NCBI RefSeq assembly: GCF_024181725.1
Contig: NZ_CP028908.1
Span: forward strand, 3,895,501-3,959,500
Source of the DNA: Bradyrhizobium sp. WD16
Lineage (GTDB): Bacteria > Pseudomonadota > Alphaproteobacteria > Rhizobiales > Xanthobacteraceae
Length of the DNA: 64,000 nucleotides
Direction: 5' to 3'
Position numbers and translations under genes: made by a program. Positions 39,359-47,390 of this stretch are shown here, piece after piece (the stretch's first letter is position 1; each line of letters opens with the position of its first letter). Under the pieces are notes generated by a model that ran no database searches, was not told the DNA's origin, and saw only the letters and a program-made list of their open reading frames with translations.

Positions 39359-40576
39359 TTACGACGTCGCCAGCGCCCTGGTGAGGTTCTCGGCGACCTT
39401 GTCGAGGAAACCGGTGGTGGAGAGCCAGCGCTGCTCGGCGCCGACCAGCAAGGCGAGGTCCTTGGTCATGAAGCCGGCTTCGACGGTGTCGACGCAGACC
39501 TTCTCCAGCGTCTTGGCGAACTTCGCCAGCGCCTCGTTGTTGTCGAGCTTGGCGCGGTGCGACAGACCCTGTGTCCAGGCGAAGATCGAGGCGATCGAAT
39601 TGGTCGACGTCTCCTTGCCCTTCTGATGCTCGCGATAGTGACGGGTGACGGTGCCGTGGGCGGCCTCTGCCTCCACAGTCTGGCCGTCCGGCGTCATCAG
39701 TACCGAGGTCATCAGGCCGAGCGAGCCGTAGCCCTGGGCCACGGTATCGGACTGGACGTCGCCGTCGTAGTTCTTGCAGGCCCAGACATAGCCGCCGGAC
39801 CACTTCAGCGCCGAGGCCACCATGTCGTCGATCAGGCGATGTTCGTAGGTGAGGCCGGCCTTTTCGAACCGCGCCTTGAACTCGCTGTCGTAGATCTCCT
39901 GGAAGATGTCCTTGAAGCGGCCGTCATAGACTTTCAGGATGGTGTTCTTGGTCGACAGATACACCGGGTAATTGCGCATCAGCCCGTAGTTCAGCGAAGC
40001 GCGGGCGAAATCCTTGATGGATTCGTCGAGGTTGTACATGCTCATGGCGACGCCGGCACCCGGGGCCTTGAACACCTCGCGTTCGATCACGCTGCCGTCC
40101 TCGCCGACGAACTTCAGCGTCAGCACGCCCTTGCCGGGGAACTTGAAGTCGGTGGCGCGGTACTGGTCACCATAGGCGTGGCGGCCGATGATGATCGGCT
40201 TGGTCCAGCCGGGCACGAGGCGGGGCACGTTCCGGCAGATGATCGGCTCACGGAAGATGACGCCGCCGAGGATGTTGCGGATGGTGCCGTTCGGCGACTT
40301 CCACATCTCCTTCAGATTGAACTCCTTCACCCGGGCCTCGTCGGGGGTGATGGTGGCGCATTTGACGCCGACGCCGACCTTCTTGATGGCGTTGGCGGCA
40401 TCGATGGTGATCTGGTCGTTGGTGGCGTCGCGGTGCTCCATGCCCAGATCGAAGTACATCAAGTTCACATCCAGGAACGGCAGGACCAGCTTGTCCTTGA
40501 TGTACTTCCAGATGATCCGGGTCATCTCGTCGCCGTCGAGTTCGACGACGGGGTTGGTCACCTTGATTTTCGCCAT
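39359..40576 (-). CDS. icd: Isocitrate dehydrogenase, NADP-dependent
   Basis: Oxidatively decarboxylates isocitrate to 2-oxoglutarate in the TCA cycle. The 405-residue protein is the eukaryote-like dimeric type, with [20 protein letters not shown] at the start, [19 protein letters not shown] (substrate site), [19 protein letters not shown] and [20 protein letters not shown] (NADP site). It ends in a strongly hydrophilic helix. The gene is probably monocistronic; a terminator lies beyond its stop. Confidence 0.97.
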   Translation of the reverse strand: MAKIKVTNPVVELDGDEMTRIIWKYIKDKLVLPFLDVNLMYFDLGMEHRDATNDQITIDAANAIKKVGVGVKCATITPDEARVKEFNLKEMWKSPNGTIRNILGGVIFREPIICRNVPRLVPGWTKPIIIGRHAYGDQYRATDFKFPGKGVLTLKFVGEDGSVIEREVFKAPGAGVAMSMYNLDESIKDFARASLNYGLMRNYPVYLSTKNTILKVYDGRFKDIFQEIYDSEFKARFEKAGLTYEHRLIDDMVASALKWSGGYVWACKNYDGDVQSDTVAQGYGSLGLMTSVLMTPDGQTVEAEAAHGTVTRHYREHQKGKETSTNSIASIFAWTQGLSHRAKLDNNEALAKFAKTLEKVCVDTVEAGFMTKDLALLVGAEQRWLSTTGFLDKVAENLTRALATS

Positions 40577-40697
40577 GTGAAATCAGGCCTTCTTCGCTTG
40601 CTGCGTGGGCGGGAATGGTTCGATGGGCGCGCCTATAGCACCCGGAACGGCGGTCCGGAAGGGACCCAAAAGCCTAAGCGGGATGCCGTTTGGCAGC

Positions 40698-41211
40698 CTA
40701 GCAGCGCCGCTCCAAGCGGCTGCGTGCCTGTCCGGCAGGCATATTACGGATGATCGAGCCGCAGGCGCCCGGACTGTATTGCTCGAGAATCTCGGCGACA
40801 TGGCGGTAGAGGCGCGCGGCCCGCCGGGATCGCACAGCTCGCAAATGCGACGCCAGACCGGCTTGGCCAGCTCGGGGTCGGCGGTATGGCAGGCCGACCA
40901 CAGGATCTCCAGCGCATAGGCCTGCGAGTTGGGCAGTTCGATCGCCGCTGCACGTTCGAGGCAGCGCTTGCGCTCGGCGTAGCGGCGATTGGCCAGGCCA
41001 CGACCGCCGCCGTGCCATAGGCGTCGTGGCAGTTTTCCGCCGTGCGCGATGCTTCCTCGAGCACCGGCGCAAGGTGCCGCGCGTCGATGTGGTCGACCAC
41101 GAAGGCGAGGGACTGGATCCGGTACCAGGCATCGTGAATGTCGCGGGCGATCCGCAGGGCCGCAACGGGATCGCGAGGTGCAAGCTCGGCGGCGCGGCTG
41201 CGCCCGAGCAC
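40698..41211 (-). pseudogene. Hypothetical protein gene broken by two frameshifts
   Basis: Three overlapping frames each carry part of one coherent protein. The first has APRDPVAALRIARDIHDAW and ends near 41000. The second continues RRYAERKRCLERAAAIELPN and WSACHTADPELAKPVWRRI. The third carries LYRHVAEILEQYSPGACGSI and ends SRLERRC at 40698. The shifts fall near GTGGCCTGGCC and near CCCGGCGGGCC, the second in a short G/C run. A possible GTG start is at 41211. Either the gene is decayed or the sequence has two indel errors. No function is recognised; it lies upstream of icd on the same strand. Confidence 0.6.
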
Positions 41212-41488
41212 GGAGGTCGCGGCGGGGGAGGGTGTGACGGCATGCGGCTTGGTCGGCGCGGGTCCGCTGAAATCCCGTTCGTTGACTGTACCGAGTCTTG
41301 GTGGCATGCCACCGCCTTGCCACGCAGGGCAGCGGCCCGGATCGGCGCCCACGTGCAAAGCCGACGGCGGCGCCAGAGTCTCGCGCTTGGAGATTGATTC
41401 AAGTCCTGATGATCTCGAATCAGGTTCTCGCCCTAATTCTCTCAACCCGAATCGGAATTTGGAAGTCATGGCCGGACCGGAGGACAAC

Positions 41489-42652
41489 ATGGCGGATTTG
41501 CCCGGCCCGGTGGTGATCCTGGTCGAGCCTCAGCTCGGCGAGAATATCGGCATGGCGGCGCGGGCCATGGGCAATTTCGGACTGACCGAGCTGCGGCTGG
41601 TCAGTCCGCGGGATGGCTGGCCGAGCCTGCCCGCCACGCGCGCCGCGGCCGGTGCCGACCACATCATCGACCATGTGAAACTGTTCGATACGCTGGATGC
41701 GGCGATCGCCGATCTCGACCTCGTCTTCGCCACCAGCGCCCGACCCCATGACCAGGCCAAGCCGGTGGTGGGGCCGGCGGCGGCGGCCTGGGAGATGGCC
41801 GGGCATCTCGGCGGCGGCGGCAAAGCCGGCATCCTGTTCGGCCGCGAGCGCTATGGCCTCAAGGCCGAAGAGGTCGCCCGCGCCGACCGCATCGTCACCT
41901 TCCCGGTCAATCCCGAATTCGCCTCGCTCAATCTCGCCCAGGCGGTGCTGCTGATCGGCTACGAGTGGTTCAAGCTCGCGACCGCGGGGGCGCTGCCCCA
42001 TGCCACGCCCGAGCGCAGCCCGCGCGCCGGCAAGGAGCAGATCAACGCCTTTTTCGACAACCTCGTCCGTGAACTCGACAAGGTCGAATTCCTGCGGCCG
42101 CCGGAGAAGCGCGAGATCATGCTGGTCAATCTGCGCAATATCTTCAGCCGGATGGAGCCGACCAAGCAGGACATGCATACGCTGCACGGCATCGTCATGG
42201 CCATTGCCGAAGGCCGCAAGGGCCCGGCCAAGGGCGGCGTGCTCGATGGCGCCGGCGCGACGCGGCTGCGGGCGCTGCTCGCCGAGGAGGGAACGCCGCG
42301 CGGTCCGGAGGCGGGCGGCAGCGTGCGCGGGCTCGCGCGGCTGTTGCGGCGTAATCCGACGGATGCGGAACGCGCGCTTTGGGCGGCGCTGCGCGCCGAC
42401 CGGCGCTTCGCCGGCGAGTTCAAGCGCCAGACGCCGGTCGGCCGCCACATTCCGGATTTTGTCTCCTTCACCCGGCGTACTGCCGTCGAACTCGTCAATG
42501 CCGGCGAGAATGCCGCCATCGCGGCCGATCGCGGCGCGCGCAGGAGTTGGCTCGAGGCGCGTGGCTATCGCGTGGTGGTGCTCGAGGCGGCGGACATCGA
42601 ACGGGACCTGCCGCAGGCGCTCGACCAGATCGCAGCGGTCCAGTCGCTCTGA
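41489..42652 (+). CDS. trmJ: tRNA methyltransferase TrmJ fused to a DUF559 domain
   Basis: The first 240 residues are a SPOUT RNA methyltransferase of the TrmJ type (2-O-methylation of tRNA position 32): VEPQLGENIGMAARAMGNFG, GILFGRERYGLKAEEV and VNPEFASLNLAQAV (SAM knot). The C-terminal 100 residues are a DUF559 (Vsr-like nuclease fold) domain, RRNPTDAERALWAALRADRR and VGRHIPDFVSFTRRTAVELV. The usual ELDG-G-H signature of DUF559 reads ELVNAGEN here, so nuclease activity is doubtful. The ATG at 41489 has GGAGG six bases upstream; 41468 is an alternative. Confidence 0.85.
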   Translation: MADLPGPVVILVEPQLGENIGMAARAMGNFGLTELRLVSPRDGWPSLPATRAAAGADHIIDHVKLFDTLDAAIADLDLVFATSARPHDQAKPVVGPAAAAWEMAGHLGGGGKAGILFGRERYGLKAEEVARADRIVTFPVNPEFASLNLAQAVLLIGYEWFKLATAGALPHATPERSPRAGKEQINAFFDNLVRELDKVEFLRPPEKREIMLVNLRNIFSRMEPTKQDMHTLHGIVMAIAEGRKGPAKGGVLDGAGATRLRALLAEEGTPRGPEAGGSVRGLARLLRRNPTDAERALWAALRADRRFAGEFKRQTPVGRHIPDFVSFTRRTAVELVNAGENAAIAADRGARRSWLEARGYRVVVLEAADIERDLPQALDQIAAVQSL

Positions 42653-42665
42653 GCAAATGAAGCTT

Positions 42666-42686
42666 GCGTCAGATCCACCGCGCTAA
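42666..42686. repeat. Remnant of a C hairpin at the VOC gene stop codon
   Basis: GCGTCAGATCCACCGCGCTA is the outer part of a type C palindrome (compare GCGTCAGATCCAAAACCGCA followed by CTAG). Only one arm remains. The TAG stop of the minus-strand VOC gene (42683-42685) occupies the foot position, the same junction seen at four intact repeat copies. Confidence 0.6.
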
Positions 42687-43054
42687 CGCCGCAGGAACAC
42701 GCGGAGGCGATGTCCGTCCGGGTCGAGGCCGACGAAGGTCCGGCCGAAATCCATCTCGGTGATCGGCTGCGCGATCCTGACGCCCTGGGCGACCCATGTC
42801 TCGAACGTGGCTTGCAGCGCCGCGGCGTCGGCGACGACGAATGCGATCTCGCTGCCGCCGGGGCGGGCGGCAGGGTCGACCGCGGGCTCCACCGTTGGCC
42901 GCAGCCACAGGCCGAGCAGCACGTTTGCGCCGAGCTCCAGCATTGCGAAGGTGGCGGATTCCTCCTTCAGAGAGCGGTCGAACAGACGGCTGTAAAACCG
43001 GCCACTGGCAAGCGGATCAGCGACATAGAACAGGACGAATTGAAACGTCGGCAT
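42683..43054 (-). CDS. VOC (glyoxalase/bleomycin-resistance-like) family protein
   Basis: The 123-residue single-domain protein starts MPTFQFVLFYVADPLASGRF and has a second beta-alpha-beta unit SEIAFVVADAAALQATFETW and the closing motif GRTFVGLDPDGHRLRVFL. These are typical of the vicinal-oxygen-chelate fold, which would dimerise. Metal ligands and substrate cannot be fixed; PhnB/glyoxalase-like enzymes are possible. It precedes no partner on its own strand. Its stop codon coincides with a decayed repeat foot. Confidence 0.8.
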   Translation of the reverse strand: MPTFQFVLFYVADPLASGRFYSRLFDRSLKEESATFAMLELGANVLLGLWLRPTVEPAVDPAARPGGSEIAFVVADAAALQATFETWVAQGVRIAQPITEMDFGRTFVGLDPDGHRLRVFLRR

Positions 43055-43154
43055 GGGGCTTTCCTCGGTTCATGGAGGCGGGACCCTTACACGCTGTGCG
43101 CGACAGTTTCTGTCAGGAGCAGGATCGGGACAGCCGATCGTCTGCCGGCTTTCG

Positions 43155-43844
43155 TCAATGGTGGACGATGCCCTCGGCCTGCCGCCATTCGGCGAGCAGG
43201 CGGCGCCGGCGGCGCGGCAGGGCCTCCGAGGTCGCCGTGATCCCGATGATGCGATCGAGCCGGAAGTGTCGGAACGCCTGGCGCATTTCGCACCAAGCGG
43301 CGAGCACTTCGGCGTCCTTGAAGAAGCCGATCACCAGCGGCCAGATCTGGCGCTTCGAGCGTTGCCCGGAACTATCGATATAGACGATCGCGAGCTTGCG
43401 CTCGGCTCTCATCGCCTCGCGCAGCAGCGTCAGGCCGGCAGCCCGTGCCCGCTCGGTCTCCCGCGCCGCCGCCAGCAGCGGTGCATCGTCGATCCGGGCG
43501 CGGAGGTCGGGTGGCAGCACATCAGTGATCTTGGCGAGCGCGTCGGCGGCGTCGAGTCCGAGGCGGTCGTCACCAAGCTTGGTGACCCAGCGTAGCCCCA
43601 GCACCACCGCCTCGATCTCGCCATCGGTGAACATCAGCGGCGGCACCGTAAAGCCGCTGCCCAACACATAGCCGAGCCCGGCTTCGCCCCGGATGTCGGC
43701 GCCCTGGGCATTGAGGGTGAGAATGTCGCGATAGATCGTGCGCTCGGAAACGCCGAGGCTGTGGGCGAGGCCGGCCGCGGTGACGGGATGGCGGCTTCGC
43801 CGGAAGATCTGGATCAGGTCGAGCAGACGGGCCGCGCGCGACAC
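43155..43844 (-). CDS. YafY-type transcriptional regulator (HTH and WYL domains)
   Basis: The 229-residue product starts at GTG 43844 (VSRAARLLDLIQIFRRSRHP), with GGAG upstream. It has a winged helix-turn-helix, AGLAHSLGVSERTIYRDILT, and then a WYL-type ligand domain with EAVVLGLRWVTKLGDD and RQIWPLVIGFFKDAEVLAAW. Such proteins are one-component regulators of stress or metabolic genes; the partner VOC gene, 100 bases downstream on the same strand, is the obvious candidate target. Confidence 0.85.
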   Translation of the reverse strand: MSRAARLLDLIQIFRRSRHPVTAAGLAHSLGVSERTIYRDILTLNAQGADIRGEAGLGYVLGSGFTVPPLMFTDGEIEAVVLGLRWVTKLGDDRLGLDAADALAKITDVLPPDLRARIDDAPLLAAARETERARAAGLTLLREAMRAERKLAIVYIDSSGQRSKRQIWPLVIGFFKDAEVLAAWCEMRQAFRHFRLDRIIGITATSEALPRRRRRLLAEWRQAEGIVHH

Positions 43845-43899
43845 CGGATCGGCTCCAAATAGGGCGCGCGCCGCCCCATTGCGGCGCGCGAACCGGCGC

Positions 43900-44217
43900 T
43901 CAGCCGGCGCTCTTGATCTGTTCGACCGCGGTGGCCAGCAGTTCGGCCATCTTGGCCCGGACCTCGGCCTCACCGATGCCCTTGGCGGCGAGATCGCCTG
44001 CGACCTTGCGCAGTACGTCAGCATCGCCCGCTTCCTGGAAGTCGGCCTCGATCACGCTCTTGGCATAGGCCGCCGCCTCGTCGCCGCTCTTGCCGAGCTT
44101 GTCGGCTGCCCATTGTCCGAGCATGCGGTTGCGGCGCGCTTCCGCCTTGAACTTGAGATCCTCGTCGTGAACGAACTTCTTCTCGAAGCCGTCCTTGCGT
44201 TCGTCGAAAGTCGTCAT
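43900..44217 (-). CDS. ATPase inhibitor zeta subunit (DUF1476)
   Basis: The 105-residue helical protein, MTTFDERKDGFEKKFVHDED followed by LKFKAEARRNRMLGQWAADK, matches the alphaproteobacterial F1-ATPase zeta subunit. In Paracoccus that protein blocks ATP hydrolysis by inserting its N-terminal helix into F1. The ATG at 44217 fits the family N-terminus; the frame open upstream runs into repeat DNA. As in related genomes it neighbours purC, here divergently with a 485-base gap that contains repeats. Confidence 0.88.
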   Translation of the reverse strand: MTTFDERKDGFEKKFVHDEDLKFKAEARRNRMLGQWAADKLGKSGDEAAAYAKSVIEADFQEAGDADVLRKVAGDLAAKGIGEAEVRAKMAELLATAVEQIKSAG

Positions 44218-44255
44218 GATATCGGTCCTGTGCACACTACGTGGGCGGCAGATGG

Positions 44256-44404
44256 CTCGTGCGGTGGGTCTGACGCTCGTATCAGCATTGCAGCGAATTC
44301 GTCGGACGAGCGTCAGATCCAAAACCGCACTAGAATCATAGCTATACTAGTCTAGTGTTCCTTTGGTTCTAACGTTCGTATGAGTGCTCGCTGCAAAGGG
44401 ATAC
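44256..44404. repeat. Truncated palindromic repeat module C-13-D
   Basis: C (44256-44333) has a mutated left foot (CTCG) and arms TCTGACGCTCGTATC and GACGAGCGTCAGATCC. It is followed by the linker AATCATAGCTATA (44334-44346), then CTAG-T-CTAG and a D hairpin that stops after ATAC at 44404, losing its right arm. The module lies in the 485-base gap between the zeta-subunit gene and purC. The rest of that gap (44405-44702) shows no further repeat or gene and presumably holds the purC promoter. Confidence 0.85.
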
Positions 44405-44702
44405 CCTCGAAGGGGCCGGCGAAAGGTCTTAGCGGGGCGATGGCGTCCCGGACAATGGTCCTCCGTAAGGGCATTCAGTCGCAGCATTCATTCGGCCGTA
44501 GCAATCAGGGCTAAACTGCGGCGGTAAAACTCCTGCGAATCGGGCCCGTTCGATTGTATCGCAGGAGCCGATCGGGTAGGTTGCGGGCAGGTCCAGTTCT
44601 CGTTCTGTTTCCCGAGGCCGGGGTCTCGCGGCAGCTCCGCCGTGGGTCGTGTATCAATCGGAGCTTATCCCAATTATGGACAACAACACACGGTACATCC
44701 CC

Positions 44703-45470
44703 ATGAGCCGTCGGCGTCGCATTTATGAAGGCAAGGCAAAGGTGCTCTATGAGGGCCCCGAGCCAGGAACGCTGATTCAGCATTTCAAGGACGACGCGAC
44801 TGCGTTCAATGCCAAGAAACACCAGGTGATCGAGGGCAAGGGCGTCCTCAACAACCGGATTTCGGAATACGTCTTCCAGCATCTGAACGACATCGGGGTC
44901 CCGACCCATTTTATCCGGCGGCTCAACATGCGCGAGCAGTTGATTCGCGAGGTCGAGATCGTTCCGCTCGAGGTCGTGGTGCGTAACGTCGCCGCCGGCT
45001 CGCTGTCGCAGCGACTCGGCATCGAGGAGGGCACCCAGCTCCCCCGTTCCATCATCGAGTTCTATTACAAGAACGACCAGCTCAACGACCCGATGGTGTC
45101 GGAAGAGCACATCACCGCTTTCGGCTGGGCGACTCCCCAGGAGATCGACGACATCATGGCGCTTGCCATCCGCGTCAACGACTTCCTCACCGGGCTATTT
45201 CTCGGCATCGGCATCCGCCTCGTCGACTTCAAGATGGAATGCGGCCGGCTGTTCGAGAACGAGATGATGCGGATCATCGTCGCCGACGAGATCTCGCCCG
45301 ACTCATGCCGGCTGTGGGACATCAAGTCGAACGAGAAGCTCGACAAGGACCGCTTCCGCCGCGATCTCGGCGGTCTGTTGGAGGCCTATACCGAGGTCGC
45401 CAAGCGGCTCGGCATCATGGGCGAGAACGAACGCCCGGCGGGTTCGGGTCCGGTGCTGGTGAAGAGCTGA
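44703..45470 (+). CDS. purC: Phosphoribosylaminoimidazole-succinocarboxamide synthase
   Basis: SAICAR synthetase of de novo purine synthesis, joining CAIR and aspartate. The 255-residue protein starts [20 protein letters not shown] and has [37 protein letters not shown] and the aspartate-site segment [13 protein letters not shown]. The internal ATG at 44703 is favoured because relatives begin [10 protein letters not shown]; 44676 or 44649 would give unusual extensions. purS begins five bases after its stop. Confidence 0.95.
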   Translation: MSRRRRIYEGKAKVLYEGPEPGTLIQHFKDDATAFNAKKHQVIEGKGVLNNRISEYVFQHLNDIGVPTHFIRRLNMREQLIREVEIVPLEVVVRNVAAGSLSQRLGIEEGTQLPRSIIEFYYKNDQLNDPMVSEEHITAFGWATPQEIDDIMALAIRVNDFLTGLFLGIGIRLVDFKMECGRLFENEMMRIIVADEISPDSCRLWDIKSNEKLDKDRFRRDLGGLLEAYTEVAKRLGIMGENERPAGSGPVLVKS

Positions 45471-45475
45471 CGATC

Positions 45476-45718
45476 ATGAAGGCACGGGTTACCGTCACGC
45501 TGAAGAGCGGCGTCCTCGATCCCCAGGGTAAGGCGATCGAGGGGGCGCTCAAGTCGCTCGGCATCGAGGGTGTCACCAGCGTCCGCCAGGGCAAGGTCTT
45601 CGACATCGAGGTCGCGGCAACCGATCGCGTCGGCGTGGAGGCAGCGCTCAAAGCCGCCGCCGACCGGCTGCTCGCCAACACGGTGGTCGAGAACTACCGG
45701 GTGGAAGTGCTCGGCTGA
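45476..45718 (+). CDS. purS: FGAM synthase subunit PurS
   Basis: Small subunit of the three-part phosphoribosylformylglycinamidine synthase, which helps channel ammonia between PurQ and PurL. The 80-residue product, MKARVTVTLKSGVLDPQGKA followed by IEGALKSLGIEGVTSVRQGK, is a full-length PurS. It starts five bases after purC and precedes purQ, so it belongs to the same operon. Confidence 0.94.
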   Translation: MKARVTVTLKSGVLDPQGKAIEGALKSLGIEGVTSVRQGKVFDIEVAATDRVGVEAALKAAADRLLANTVVENYRVEVLG

Positions 45719-45814
45719 AGACGCGCTGAAGCGTCTTTGGCCTGCCGAAGTCTTGAGTTTCCTGAGTCTTGAGTTTTCTGAGTCTTAAAGCTCCCTGAGA
45801 AGCATGATCTGCGC

Positions 45815-46516
45815 ATGAAGACCGCCGTCCTCGTCTTTCCGGGCATCAACCGCGAACGCGACATGGCGCGGGCGATCAAGCTCGTGTCCGGCCACGAACC
45901 GACCATGGTCTGGCATGCGGAGACCGCGCTGCCCGCCGGCACCGATCTCGTGGTGCTGCCTGGCGGCTTCTCCTACGGCGATTATCTGCGCTGCGGCGCC
46001 ATTGCCGCCCGTGCACCGGTCATGGACGCGGTACGGGCCTATGCCGCCGGCGGCGGCCTGGTGCTCGGCGTCTGCAACGGCTTCCAGATCCTGTGCGAAT
46101 CCGGCCTGTTGCCAGGCGTCTTGATGCGCAATGCGCGGCTCAGATTCATCTGCCGCGACGTCCATCTGCGGGTGGAGCGCTCGGACACGCCCTTTACCCG
46201 CGGCTACAATGCCGGCCAGGTGATCCGCGTGCCGGTGGCCCATGGCGAGGGCAATTACACCGCCGATGCCGAGACCCTGACACGGCTGGAAGGCGAGGGA
46301 CGGGTCCTCTATCGCTACTGCGCGGCCGATGGCTCGGTCGGCGACGTCTCCAACCTCAATGGCGCGGCGGCGTCCATCGCCGGCATCATCAATGACAAGG
46401 GCAACGTCCTCGGCATGATGCCCCACCCGGAAAACCACGTCGAAACGATCATGGGCTGCACCGACGGCCGCGGCCTGTTCGCCGGCCTGTTCGCTCATTT
46501 CGATCGCGCCGCCTGA
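45815..46516 (+). CDS. purQ: FGAM synthase glutaminase subunit PurQ
   Basis: Class I glutamine amidotransferase that supplies ammonia to PurL. The 233-residue protein shows [19 protein letters not shown], the nucleophile elbow [10 protein letters not shown] with Cys87 and the His-Glu pair in [10 protein letters not shown]. It follows purS by 96 bases; that gap contains a short direct repeat of TCTTGAGTTT-like sequence but no gene. A B-13-A repeat module begins 14 bases after its stop codon. Confidence 0.95.
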   Translation: MKTAVLVFPGINRERDMARAIKLVSGHEPTMVWHAETALPAGTDLVVLPGGFSYGDYLRCGAIAARAPVMDAVRAYAAGGGLVLGVCNGFQILCESGLLPGVLMRNARLRFICRDVHLRVERSDTPFTRGYNAGQVIRVPVAHGEGNYTADAETLTRLEGEGRVLYRYCAADGSVGDVSNLNGAAASIAGIINDKGNVLGMMPHPENHVETIMGCTDGRGLFAGLFAHFDRAA

Positions 46517-46529
46517 TCGAGACGCCGCG

Positions 46530-46697
46530 CTAGTGTGGAGTCTCGCAATTGCCTACCGCCTTTGCGGCCAGTCTCTCGTAGGCAATCGCGACACATAAGC
46601 CACGCTAGCACTTTGATTTTGTTAGTGTCCTTTATGTCTCCGAATGACCGTGCGAGCGTGAAGCAAATGGGGCGGTAATTCGGAGACAGGACACTAG
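46530..46697. repeat. Palindromic repeat module B-13-A
   Basis: B (46530-46608), linker CACTTTGATTTTG (46609-46621) and A (46622-46697, left foot mutated to TTAG). The linker is the exact reverse complement of that at 9167-9179 and 25784-25796, so this module lies in the opposite orientation to those. It fills the gap between purQ and the convergent thioesterase gene, and its last CTAG supplies that gene's TAG stop. Confidence 0.92.
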
Positions 46698-47149
46698 CCC
46701 CGTCTCCTGACGCGCTTGATGGTGCCGGAGAAGTTCAGCAGCGGCCGGCCGTCGCAGGTCATCATCCCACGCAGGAAGATCAATGAGCCGCCGGCCCGGG
46801 TGACCTCTCCGGTAGCCTCGATCCGCTCGCCTTCCTTTGCCGCGTCGAGGAATTCGGCATTGAACGCCACCGTCACGGCGGGTCCCTGCAATTCGCTTCG
46901 GGCGAAGGCGAACAGGCAGTAGTCGGCGAAGGTCATGAAGCAGCCGCCATGGACGTGGCCAAGGCCGTTGAGGTGCTTACGGGTGACGCGAAACGCGCAG
47001 CGCGCCCGGCCGTTTTCTTCGGTCTGCCAGAACGGGCCGTTATTCGATTCGAAGGTGTCGCGGGTCCAGGTGGTCCAGCCGGCGAACTCGCCGTCGGTGG
47101 CGATGACGGTCCCCGGGCGTTCGAATGGGGCGGGTGGAACGGCGGTCAC
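46694..47149 (-). CDS. PaaI-like hotdog-fold thioesterase
   Basis: The 151-residue product starts at GTG 47149, preceded by AAGGAGAG. It has the hotdog core HLNGLGHVHGGCFMTFADYC, FARSELQGPAVTVAFNAEFL and EATGEVTRAGGSLIFLRGMM. HVHGG is the conserved turn of PaaI/YbgC-type acyl-CoA thioesterases. Substrate is unknown. It ends in TAG contributed by an A repeat. The gene sits between purQ and purL on the opposite strand, so the purine genes are not one uninterrupted operon. Confidence 0.85.
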   Translation of the reverse strand: MTAVPPAPFERPGTVIATDGEFAGWTTWTRDTFESNNGPFWQTEENGRARCAFRVTRKHLNGLGHVHGGCFMTFADYCLFAFARSELQGPAVTVAFNAEFLDAAKEGERIEATGEVTRAGGSLIFLRGMMTCDGRPLLNFSGTIKRVRRRG

Positions 47150-47390
47150 GAGGCTCTCCTTGGAACTATGTCGGGCGCCTCTTACCGGCAGGGGTGACGC
47201 GGCGCAAACGCCATCCGGTCGGGCCGTCCCCAGATTTGCCGCCCCCCGGCAAAACGGGGCACACAAAGCCCTTTTCCGGCCCCTTTGATCTCCTTAAAGA
47301 GGGATGGCGCTTTTTGATTTTGACGCGTTTTCCCCAAGGGGGCGCCCTTCCTCGCCTCTTTGCGACAACGCCCGCGGACAACCGATTCCG

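Noticed and set aside
45719-45814. TCTTGAGTTT-like direct repeats between purS and purQ as a regulatory array
   Set aside because: Only two or three short imperfect units in a 96-base gap, with no symmetry or known operator match; probably slippage duplication.
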